NCBI GenBank assembly: GCA_002305125.1
Contig: DBQG01000030.1
Span: 1-15,441 of the forward strand
Length of the DNA: 15,441 nt
DNA from: Patescibacteria group bacterium UBA1400
Lineage (GTDB): Bacteria > Patescibacteriota > Microgenomatia > UBA1400
Direction of reading: 5' to 3'
Shown: positions 1 to 7,045 of the stretch, in pieces
How positions within the stretch are numbered: position 1 is the first letter of the stretch
Layout of the letters: every line of letters starts with the position of its first letter
Notes under the pieces: generated by a model
The model's database searches: none
Told to the model about the DNA's origin: nothing
The model's input: only the letters and a program-made list of their open reading frames with translations
Made by a program: the position numbers and the translations under genes

Positions 1-444
1 TCGGTTGGAATTCTTGTTGTTGGCATTGCCAATACTTTTATGAATGCCTTATGGGCCTGCCGTCAGCTTAAAATAGCGACAAAATTGATGGTTTTATATG
101 CAATTTTAAACTGGGCAACAAGTGTTCCTTTGGTTTATTTGTTTGGTTTTAACGGCGCCATGATTGGCAGCGTAATTGTTCTTTTTATCAGTCTGCCTCT
201 TAATACTTACTATATAAAGCAGATTACTGATGTTTCCATTATTAAAAACATCTGGCCCTCATTTGTTGCCGGCCTTTTGGCGGGTATGGTTACTTATGGA
301 ATGAGTCTGGTTTTAATCAATAGCTTGATTTCTTTACTTGTGGTGTTATTTTTGGGCGGAGTTGTTTATTTGTTGCTTCTTTATATTTTTGAAGGTAAAA
401 AACTGATTAATGAATTAAAATGGATTTGGGGAAAAGTTAAGTAA
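1..444 (+). CDS. Oligosaccharide (Wzx-like) flippase, C-terminal part
   Basis: The reading frame is open from base 1 to TAA at 442-444, so the gene begins upstream of the window; an internal Met at base 40 is not a likely start. The visible 147 residues form about four to five hydrophobic helices joined by short loops, ending in a basic tail (GKKLINELKWIWGKVK). Within it, the segment LWACRQLKIATK...NWATSVPLVYLFGFNGAMIGS resembles the second half of polysaccharide-biosynthesis flippases of the MOP/MATE superfamily, where a GxxGAxxG-type helix is typical. Such proteins move undecaprenyl-linked oligosaccharides from the cytoplasmic to the outer face of the membrane. The next gene, a GT2 glycosyltransferase, starts 23 bases later in the same direction, which fits a glycan operon. 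The family call is fairly safe, but the substrate cannot be told and the missing N-terminus prevents a finer assignment. Confidence 0.75.
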   Translation, partial: SVGILVVGIANTFMNALWACRQLKIATKLMVLYAILNWATSVPLVYLFGFNGAMIGSVIVLFISLPLNTYYIKQITDVSIIKNIWPSFVAGLLAGMVTYGMSLVLINSLISLLVVLFLGGVVYLLLLYIFEGKKLINELKWIWGKVK

Positions 445-467
445 ACTATAAAGTTAAAAAAGATGGT

Positions 468-1385
468 ATGAAAACCGTTTATATAATTATTCTTCATTAT
501 AGCAATCTTAAAGATACCCTTGCCTGCATTGATTCCTGTCTTAAGCTTAAAACCGGAAATTTTAACCTAAAAATAATTTTGGTTGATAATAATCCAGGGG
601 TGGATCTAAAAGGAAAGATAGCAAAAAAAATCCTGCAAAAAATAGAAATTATTGTAAATAAGAAAAACTATGGTTTTGCTCAGGGAAACAATATTGGAAT
701 TAAGAGGGCAATGGAAAAAAGAGCAGATTACCTGCTGATATTAAACAACGATACGGTTGTTGATAAAAATCTTTTAATTCAATTATTTAAAGTATTGGAA
801 AAAAACCAACATATAAATATTGTTTCCCCAAAAATTTACTTTGCTCCCGGTTATGAGTTTCATAAAGAAAGATATAATGATCAGGAAAAGGGAAAAGTTA
901 TCTGGTATGCCGGCGGACACATAGACTGGAATAATATTTACGCTTCTCACCTTGGCGTGAATGAAGTTGACAGGGGACAATATGACCGGTTAAAGCTGAC
1001 TGATTTTGCCACCGGCTGTTGTATGCTGGTTAAAAAAGAGGTTTTTTCGAAAACAGGCTTTTTTAATCAGAAATATTTTTTATACTGGGAAGATGTTGCT
1101 TTTTGTCAAAAAGCCAAACAGGCCGGTTTTTCCAGTTATTACTGTCCCCAGGGATTTATTTATCATAAAAATGCCGTTTCCTCTTCAGTCGGTTCTGAGC
1201 TTCAGGATTATTATCAAACCAGAAACAGATTATTATTTGGCTGGCATTATGCCGGTTTAAGAGTAAAGTTGAATTTAGTAAAACAAAGTCTGCTGAGGCT
1301 TTTTAAGGGAAGAAAATGGGAAAAAAGAGGCATCGTTGATTTTTATAGGGCTAATTTCGGCAAAGGCAGTTTTAAATATCAATGA
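468..1385 (+). CDS. GT2 family glycosyltransferase (rhamnosyltransferase-like)
   Basis: This 305-residue protein has the GT-A fold signatures of family 2. There is an N-terminal beta strand (residues 4-9), the nucleotide-binding acidic site LVDNN (38-42), the metal-binding NNDT (93-96, the DxD equivalent), the acceptor-region ATGCCML (181-187) and the catalytic-base region YWED (206-209). A YH pair follows at 232-233. This arrangement is typical of rhamnosyl- and related transferases that add a sugar from an NDP donor to a lipid-linked acceptor in the cytoplasm. No transmembrane helix is evident, and the basic C-terminus could bind the membrane surface. It lies between a flippase and a YfhO-like protein, which supports a role in surface glycan assembly. 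No Shine-Dalgarno sequence precedes the ATG; a TATAAA at 447-452 could be a -10 but lacks a good -35. The sugar specificity is unknown. Confidence 0.88.
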   Translation: MKTVYIIILHYSNLKDTLACIDSCLKLKTGNFNLKIILVDNNPGVDLKGKIAKKILQKIEIIVNKKNYGFAQGNNIGIKRAMEKRADYLLILNNDTVVDKNLLIQLFKVLEKNQHINIVSPKIYFAPGYEFHKERYNDQEKGKVIWYAGGHIDWNNIYASHLGVNEVDRGQYDRLKLTDFATGCCMLVKKEVFSKTGFFNQKYFLYWEDVAFCQKAKQAGFSSYYCPQGFIYHKNAVSSSVGSELQDYYQTRNRLLFGWHYAGLRVKLNLVKQSLLRLFKGRKWEKRGIVDFYRANFGKGSFKYQ

Positions 1386-1404
1386 AAGTTAAACAGAAGC
1401 TTTT

Positions 1405-3732
1405 ATGAACTTATTTAAAAAATCAAAAAAAGCAACTTTTCTTTTAATAGTTATTTTAACCACTCTAGCTTTTTTTTATCCCTTATTTTTAAAAAACAAG
1501 TTGCCTGTTCCTTCAGATGCTTTGGTTGGTCTATATCATCCTTTCCGGGATTATTTAAGTCAGGAGTATCCTCGGGGAGTGCCTTATAAAAATTATCTTA
1601 TTACTGATTCAGTTAGACAGATAATTCCCTGGAAAAACATTGCCCTTAGAGCTTTATCTGAAGGAGAAATACCTTTTTGGAATCCCTACAGTTTTGGGGG
1701 AACTCCTCTTTTGGGCAATTTACAATCGTCACCTTTTTATCTTTTTAATTTTATTATTATGTTTAATCAGGTAACAGGCTGGGGAATTTTTATTTATCTT
1801 CAGGTTCTGCTGGCGGCTGTTTTTCTTTTTTACTTTCTTGATTTTCAGGGTCTGAATCCCAAAGCCTGTTTATTTGCCTCTTTGGCTTGGGTTTTTTCCG
1901 GTTTTTTTACCGCCTGGATGGAGTGGGGAAATATTTTGCATACGGGCCTTTGGCTACCCTTAATTCTTTTGGCTATTGATAAAGCGGTTAGCTTATCAAA
2001 ACAAAAAGTAAAATCATCGTTTTTACGGTGGCTGGCGGTATTTATTTTTGCTTTTGTTTTTTCTTTTTTGGCCGGCCATTTGCAAACCTTTTTTTATGTG
2101 TTTGTTTTTAGCCTGCTTTATTTAGGTTATAGATTGGTTAATGTTAAAAAGAGCAAAGGGAAGTTGGTTTTGTTTTTTTCTTTTGCCTTTGTTGCCATTG
2201 GCCTGTTGACAGTTTTTCAATGGCTCCCTTTTTTAAAATTTTTGCAAGTTTCTGCCAGGGATCTGGATGTGCAGCAGGTTTTAAGCCGGCCTGATTGGTT
2301 TTTTCCTCCTCAGCACTTGGTTAATCTGTTTGTTCCTGATTTTTTCGGCAACCCCACAACCTTAAATTACTGGGGAGTTTGGAATTACGGTGAGTTTGCT
2401 CTTTATATTGGAATTGCAGCCTTATTTTTTGCCGCCCTGGCTCTTTTCAGGATTAATAAATCAAAAAATATTCTTTTTTATGCTTCACTGCTTTTTATTT
2501 TTGCCAGTTTAGGCTTGGCAACTCCCTGGGCTAAGCTGCCTTATATTTTCAAACTGCCTTTACTTTCAACTGCCCAGCCTTCACGAATTGTTTTTTTAGT
2601 AGACTTCTGTCTTGTTGTTTTAGGTGCTTATGGTTTTGATTTCTTTTTCCAAAACCTAAAGGAAAAACAGGGCTTTAGAAAAGTTTTTCTAACTATTTGT
2701 TTTTTTAGTTTTGTGTTTTTAAGTTTATGGGGAGCTGTTTTTATTATTCCGGAATTTTTTCCTACCCTTTCTTGGGCAACAAACTTGGCTATAAGCAAGC
2801 GGAACCTGATTTTTCCCACCATTATTTATCTGCTGCTGGTTTGTGGTTTATTTTTTACCTTTTTATTAAGTAAGAAGGTAAAACCGGAGAAGCTTGCTAA
2901 TTTGTTTTTTCTATTTATTTTTGTTTTGCTGGCAGGGGATTTGTTTAGATTTTTTCATAAGTTTAACCCCTTTACTCCTAAAAAATGGTTTTATCCGCAA
3001 ACAGGGGTGATAGAATTTTTACAACAGGATAAGACTTTATTCAGGATTACTACAACCGACAGAAGTATTATGCCCGGCAATGTGTCTGCTTATTACGGAA
3101 TTCAGGCAGTTAATGGTTATGATCCTTTGTATTTAAAAAATTATGCTCAATATATAGCCGCCAGCGAAAGAGGAAAAGCAGATATTTCACCCCCTTTTGG
3201 TTTTAACCGGATTATTGAACCCCAACGTATAGCTTCACCTTTGCTTGACCTTTTAAATGTAAAATATGTTTTAAGTCTGGAAGAATTATTTTCAGATAAA
3301 CTGGAAAAAGTTTTCTCCGAGGGCGAAACTATTATTTATAAAAACAATAACTTTTTTCCCCGAGCCTTTTTAGTGACTGATCTTATTTCAGCTTCTGACC
3401 AGCAAGAAACAATGGCGCTTTTGTTTAATCCTGATGTGGATCTTAGAAAAACCGCAATTTTAGACACCAAGGATTTTCAGGAGATTGATTTAAATGATAA
3501 TGGTAAAGAGTTTATGGGCGGGGTTGAGTTTTTAGATTATCAGGCAAATAAAATAATTTTAACAGCAAAAACAAACAAAGATGCACTTTTAGTCTTAAAT
3601 GAAGTATTTTATCCTAACTGGCAGGTAACAGTAGATGGAAGCAGAGAGAAAATCGTGCCAGTTAACTTTTTGTTTAGAGGAGTTAAAATCAGTCCGGGGG
3701 AACATCAGCTGGTTTTTACCATCTCTTTTTAA
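1405..3732 (+). CDS. YfhO family membrane protein (GT-C-like)
   Basis: This 775-residue protein has about a dozen hydrophobic helices between residues 10 and 510, followed by a soluble C-terminal region. The first outer loop carries the YfhO pattern DSVRQIIPW (68-76) and then a WNPYSFGGTPLLGN stretch near 92-105. The C-terminal part has the family hallmarks YYGIQAVNGYDPLYL (563-577), LLDLLNVKYVLS (613-624) and a terminal domain with NEVFYPNWQVTVDG (from about 731). The length is within the usual range of roughly 700-900. YfhO proteins are multi-pass GT-C-like proteins; Gram-positive members take part in glycosylating teichoic acids or other wall polymers from polyprenyl-phosphate sugars. That role is inferred here. 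The gene starts 19 bases after the GT2 stop with no clear ribosome binding site. The next gene may have its own promoter. Confidence 0.85.
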   Translation: MNLFKKSKKATFLLIVILTTLAFFYPLFLKNKLPVPSDALVGLYHPFRDYLSQEYPRGVPYKNYLITDSVRQIIPWKNIALRALSEGEIPFWNPYSFGGTPLLGNLQSSPFYLFNFIIMFNQVTGWGIFIYLQVLLAAVFLFYFLDFQGLNPKACLFASLAWVFSGFFTAWMEWGNILHTGLWLPLILLAIDKAVSLSKQKVKSSFLRWLAVFIFAFVFSFLAGHLQTFFYVFVFSLLYLGYRLVNVKKSKGKLVLFFSFAFVAIGLLTVFQWLPFLKFLQVSARDLDVQQVLSRPDWFFPPQHLVNLFVPDFFGNPTTLNYWGVWNYGEFALYIGIAALFFAALALFRINKSKNILFYASLLFIFASLGLATPWAKLPYIFKLPLLSTAQPSRIVFLVDFCLVVLGAYGFDFFFQNLKEKQGFRKVFLTICFFSFVFLSLWGAVFIIPEFFPTLSWATNLAISKRNLIFPTIIYLLLVCGLFFTFLLSKKVKPEKLANLFFLFIFVLLAGDLFRFFHKFNPFTPKKWFYPQTGVIEFLQQDKTLFRITTTDRSIMPGNVSAYYGIQAVNGYDPLYLKNYAQYIAASERGKADISPPFGFNRIIEPQRIASPLLDLLNVKYVLSLEELFSDKLEKVFSEGETIIYKNNNFFPRAFLVTDLISASDQQETMALLFNPDVDLRKTAILDTKDFQEIDLNDNGKEFMGGVEFLDYQANKIILTAKTNKDALLVLNEVFYPNWQVTVDGSREKIVPVNFLFRGVKISPGEHQLVFTISF

Positions 3733-3745
3733 AAAGAAACAGAGC

Positions 3746-3781
3746 TTTAAAAAAGTAAACATAACAATTAAAATTAAAAAA
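3746..3781 (+). promoter_or_regulatory. Candidate leaderless promoter before the first GT-C gene
   Basis: TTTAAA at 3746-3751 is followed after 17 bases by TAAAAT at 3769-3774. Counting seven bases on from the -10 puts the start of transcription on 3781, the A of the ATG. No Shine-Dalgarno sequence is present, which fits a leaderless mRNA. The region is very AT-rich, so chance matches are likely and this is only a candidate. Confidence 0.4.
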
Positions 3782-5430
3782 TGAAGTTTAAAATTAAAAA
3801 AGAAATATTTTTCTTCCTGCTTATTTTTGCCCTGGGAATGTTTTTAAGATTTTATAAGCTGGGTCAAATACCGGCGGGAATCAACCGCGATGAGGCATCT
3901 ATAGGTTACAATGCCTATTCAATTTTAAAAACCGCCAAAGAAGAGCATGGCAGACTGTTGCCTTTGTTTATTGAATCTTTTGGAGATTGGAAACTGCCTG
4001 CTTATCAATATTTAAGTATTCCTTTTATTGCTCTTTTTGGACTGAGTGCTTTTAGTGTCCGTTTTTTATCTGCCCTGGCGGGAAGTCTGTCAATTGTCGT
4101 AATTTTTGCTTTGGCTAAAACCATTTTTTTAACAAAAGACAGTAAGGCTGGTCAGAAACAAAACCCTAATCTTGTTGGTCTTTTAAGCGCTTTATTTTTA
4201 GCTATAAATCCCTGGAGTCTGCATATTTCCAGAATTGCTTTTGAAGCAAATTTGGCTTGTTTTTTCTTTCTTTTAGGACTGCTGTTTTTTGTAAAATTTA
4301 ATAAGGGTTTTAAATTTTTTATTCTGGGATCGGTTTTTTGGGTTTTGAGCCTTTTTTCTTATCATGCTGCTTATGTGTTTCTGCCCTTAATGTTTGGCCT
4401 GCTTTTTCTTAAGGCTTTTAGGGAAAATGTTTCTAAAAAATCTATTTATCTGGGAGCTGTGATTTTTTTTGCTGCCCTGCTGCTTCATTTCGTTCAGTTT
4501 ATGAGTCAGGCAGAAGTTAAAATTACAGGCGTAGGGATAACAAGTGATCCGGTTATACGACACCTTAAAACAGAGCTGGTAAGGTTTGAACATCAAAGCC
4601 CGGTATCTCTGGGAGCTAGAATTTGGCATAGCCGTTTTGTTGTTTTTCCTTGGCTGATAGCGGAAAAGTATCTGGCTACTTTTTCCTCAGGTTTTTTATT
4701 TTTTCAAGGGGGGGATAACTTTCATCACAATATCTCCGGTTTTGGTAACTTTTATGCAGTTAACCTGATTTTTTTTCTGGCAGGTATTTTTATACTGCTG
4801 CAGAAAAATCATAAGTATAAGTTATTACTTTTAACCTGGTTAGTCTTAGCACCCCTGCCTTCTGCCATTACTAAAAATTCACCCCATACTTTGAGGTCAA
4901 TCTTTTTACTGCCCGTATATTTGCTTTATGCCGGACTTGGAGCAAGCGCTTTATTTACTTTAAAAAACAAGCTGTTAAGATATTCTGTTTTAATTGTCTG
5001 GGCTGTTGGCTTGTTTTTAAATATCGGTCTTTATTTTGATGCTTACTACATTCACGCACCCTTAAAAGATGCCAGGCACTGGAATTACGGCATGCAAGAG
5101 ATAGTCAACTACCTTCAATCCCAACAGGGCAGTTACGAAAAAATTATTACCTCAAAGCCTGACTACTCTTCTTATATTTTTTATGCTTTTTATACTCAAT
5201 ACGAACCGGATAGGTTTTGGCAGGAAGTAGAGTATTATCCTGTTGATAATGAAGGCTTTAGGCATGTTAAAAAACTGGGAAATCTTTACTTTGAAGAAGA
5301 AATTGATTATGAATCCGGTAATCTTTATTTTGATTATGCTGATGATGTGCCTGAAAAAGCCATTAAGTTAAAAACTGTTTATCTGCCTACAGGAGAACCT
5401 TATCTGGTTGTTTTTACTTATGAAGAGTAA
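3781..5430 (+). CDS. GT-C glycosyltransferase, ArnT/PMT-like, paralogue A
   Basis: This 549-residue integral membrane protein is the first of a tandem array of relatives. After one N-terminal helix, the first outer loop carries RFYKLG, then the acidic pair D37-E38 in NRDEAS, as expected for the catalytic aspartate of PMT/ArnT-type GT-C enzymes. GYNAYSILKTA (42-52) and SFGDWKLP (66-73) follow. Further shared blocks are NPWSLHISRIAFEANL (143-158), FLFFQGG with a His pair in a later outer loop, and PHTLRS (368-373). About the last 115 residues, from RHWNYG (432-437) onward, form a soluble domain with YxxYxPxxF that the full-length paralogues share. Such enzymes transfer a sugar from a polyprenyl-phosphate donor on the outer face of the membrane; donor and acceptor are unknown. 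The start is the only ATG near the first helix, and a possible leaderless promoter fits it. Confidence 0.85.
   Translation: MKFKIKKEIFFFLLIFALGMFLRFYKLGQIPAGINRDEASIGYNAYSILKTAKEEHGRLLPLFIESFGDWKLPAYQYLSIPFIALFGLSAFSVRFLSALAGSLSIVVIFALAKTIFLTKDSKAGQKQNPNLVGLLSALFLAINPWSLHISRIAFEANLACFFFLLGLLFFVKFNKGFKFFILGSVFWVLSLFSYHAAYVFLPLMFGLLFLKAFRENVSKKSIYLGAVIFFAALLLHFVQFMSQAEVKITGVGITSDPVIRHLKTELVRFEHQSPVSLGARIWHSRFVVFPWLIAEKYLATFSSGFLFFQGGDNFHHNISGFGNFYAVNLIFFLAGIFILLQKNHKYKLLLLTWLVLAPLPSAITKNSPHTLRSIFLLPVYLLYAGLGASALFTLKNKLLRYSVLIVWAVGLFLNIGLYFDAYYIHAPLKDARHWNYGMQEIVNYLQSQQGSYEKIITSKPDYSSYIFYAFYTQYEPDRFWQEVEYYPVDNEGFRHVKKLGNLYFEEEIDYESGNLYFDYADDVPEKAIKLKTVYLPTGEPYLVVFTYEE
3904..3932 (+). repeat. 29-bp exact match shared with paralogue C
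   Basis: These 29 bases, coding for GYNAYSILKT just after the catalytic DE pair, are identical to 7165-7193 and lie at the same codon position (42) in both genes. Paralogue B has a diverged version at 5531 and the minus-strand paralogue one near 14450-14480. The match shows common descent at the nucleotide level; it is not an independent mobile repeat. Confidence 0.8.
5391..5395 (+). promoter_or_regulatory. AGGAG ribosome binding site inside the end of paralogue A
   Basis: AGGAG lies 12 bases before a TTG at 5408 and 24 bases before the ATG at 5420. It is too far for the ATG alone and rather far for the TTG. It therefore leaves the start of the next gene open: either TTG initiation or translational coupling to the ATG as ribosomes finish the upstream gene. 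Confidence 0.4.
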
Positions 5431-7045
5431 AAAAATTTACTTGCTTTTAATTGTGGCCGCTGCTTTTTTGCTGCGTTTTTATAAACTTGGATCAAATCCT
5501 CCGGGCATGTTTTTTGACGAAATGGCTCTAGGTTATAATGCCTATTCAATTTCTCAGACAGCCAAGGATGAGCATGGTGTTTTTCTGCCTTTGGTTTATT
5601 TTGCTTCCTTTGGAGATTATAAACCGCCAGGTTATATTTATGCCGCTGTTCCTTTGGTTAGGCTTTTTGGTTTAAGTGAGTTTACCACTAGGTTTCCTTC
5701 TGCTTTTTTCGGTTCGTTAACAGTTTTGCTGGTATACTTTTTGGTTATTGAGATATTTGCCGATAAAAAAGAAAGGGAAAAACTGGGGTTGTTGAGCGCC
5801 TTGTTTTTAGCCTTAAGTCCGTGGCATGTCTTTTTATCACGGGTAGCTTATGAAGCAAATTTAACTTCTTTTTTAACAGTTTTAAGCGTTCTGCTGTTTT
5901 TAAAATCTTTTAAAACTAAGTTTTTGCTTGTTTTATCAGCTTTGTTTGCCGGGTTGTCTATGTATACTTTTAATAGTGCCCGTTTTGGCATTCCTCTTAT
6001 TTTTATGGGTTTTGGCTTGTATTTTTTAAAGGATGTTTTAAAAAACAAAAAAGGATTGCTGCTAAGCTTAATTATAGGAAGTATTTTTGTTATGGGATTA
6101 ATTCCCCATTTAACCTCCAGGGAAGGAAAGATCAGATACAATGAAGTGAACATCTTTTCTGACTTAGAAATCGTTAAGGATAGCAATAGAAGAATTGAAG
6201 AAGATGGAGGCAATGTTTTTGCAAAAATCATTCATAATAGAAGGGCTGGCTATGTTCTTCTTTTTTTAAAACATTATTTTGACAACCTTGATTTACGGTT
6301 TTTATTTTTAACCGGAGATGTAAACCCCAGGCTTCATAATCAGGAAACAGGCCAACTTTATTTACTTGAACTGCCATTCTTATTTTTAGGAGTATTCTTT
6401 TTATTCAAAAAAGCAAAGAAAAAATCTTTATTTATAGTTTTTTACTGGCTTTTGGTAGGGCTTGTGCCTGCCTCAGTTGCCAGGGAAACCCCTCATGCCC
6501 TGCGATCAGAGTTGGTTTTGCCTACTTTTCAGATAATGATTGCTGTAGGTTTTTATTACTCCTTTTTGCTGCTGAAAAGCAAATGGATTAAAGGGATAAT
6601 TGCAACTGCCTATCTCTTTTCTTTTGTTTATTTTATTCATAATTATTTTTATCACTACCCTAAGCAATTTGCCTCTTTTTGGTATTCAGGCTTAAAAGAA
6701 GCCGCCAACTATGCCTATATTCAAGAGGAAAAGTATCAAACCATTATTTTTCCCGATCTTGGCAGAAGTTATATCAGCTTTCTATTTTACAACTCTTATG
6801 ATCCGGGCAGATTTCAATCTGCTTCAAAGGTTTATCCTCAATCTGAGGTTTTATCAGGAGATTTACTGGTAGCCAAACAGTTTGATAAGTTTTATTTTTA
6901 CTTACCTGATCAACTCGAAGGGCTGGACAAGCCCGTGTTGTTGATCCAGCCTAAGGAAGCTAGCAGTTTTAACAAATTGGAGATTTTAAAAGAATTTAAG
7001 GACTTTAATGGTAAAACTATTTATATGGCCGGAGAAGTTAAATGA
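5420..7045 (+). CDS. GT-C glycosyltransferase, ArnT/PMT-like, paralogue B
   Basis: This 541-residue multi-pass protein is homologous to its two neighbours along its whole length. The first outer loop has RFYKLG, then FFDEM with D33-E34, GYNAYS from residue 38 and SFGDYKPP. SPWHVFLSRVAYEANL starts at 133, and FLFLTGD and PHALRS lie in later loops. The C-terminal soluble domain includes YNSYDPGRFQ. The expected role is the same as paralogue A: outer-face sugar transfer from a polyprenyl-phosphate donor. I chose the ATG at 5420, overlapping the previous gene by 11 bases, because it aligns with paralogue starts (MKxK then the first helix). An in-frame TTG at 5408 would add MFLL and sits better relative to the AGGAG. 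The gene ends in an ATGA overlap with the next one, so the two are probably translated together. Confidence 0.83.
   Translation: MKSKKIYLLLIVAAAFLLRFYKLGSNPPGMFFDEMALGYNAYSISQTAKDEHGVFLPLVYFASFGDYKPPGYIYAAVPLVRLFGLSEFTTRFPSAFFGSLTVLLVYFLVIEIFADKKEREKLGLLSALFLALSPWHVFLSRVAYEANLTSFLTVLSVLLFLKSFKTKFLLVLSALFAGLSMYTFNSARFGIPLIFMGFGLYFLKDVLKNKKGLLLSLIIGSIFVMGLIPHLTSREGKIRYNEVNIFSDLEIVKDSNRRIEEDGGNVFAKIIHNRRAGYVLLFLKHYFDNLDLRFLFLTGDVNPRLHNQETGQLYLLELPFLFLGVFFLFKKAKKKSLFIVFYWLLVGLVPASVARETPHALRSELVLPTFQIMIAVGFYYSFLLLKSKWIKGIIATAYLFSFVYFIHNYFYHYPKQFASFWYSGLKEAANYAYIQEEKYQTIIFPDLGRSYISFLFYNSYDPGRFQSASKVYPQSEVLSGDLLVAKQFDKFYFYLPDQLEGLDKPVLLIQPKEASSFNKLEILKEFKDFNGKTIYMAGEVK

Noticed and set aside
783..980. 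Minus-strand open frame inside the GT2 gene.
   Set aside because: It lies wholly within a well-supported gene, has no ribosome binding site and no recognisable motif; it is a shadow of the true frame.
3724..3737. Perfect 14-bp palindrome TCTTTTTAAAAAGA at the end of the YfhO gene, considered as a terminator.
   Set aside because: It has no loop, is almost all A/T and has no following T run in the right place, so it would not form a stable terminator hairpin.
3904..3932. Exact repeat considered as a mobile-element or recombination site.
   Set aside because: It falls in the same codons of homologous genes, so shared ancestry or conversion explains it better.
4463..4470. Runs of eight T in membrane-protein genes (also at 1470-1477, 4769-4776, 7085-7092, 8883-8890), considered as phase-variation tracts.
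   Set aside because: Runs this short are expected from TTT/TTA codons in AT-rich membrane genes, and none is longer than the others or near a frameshifted gene end; read-level length variation would be needed.
5848..6231. 127-codon minus-strand open frame inside paralogue B.
   Set aside because: The Ser/Lys/Pro-rich translation is the mirror of a membrane protein gene, and the + strand frame has clear family motifs.
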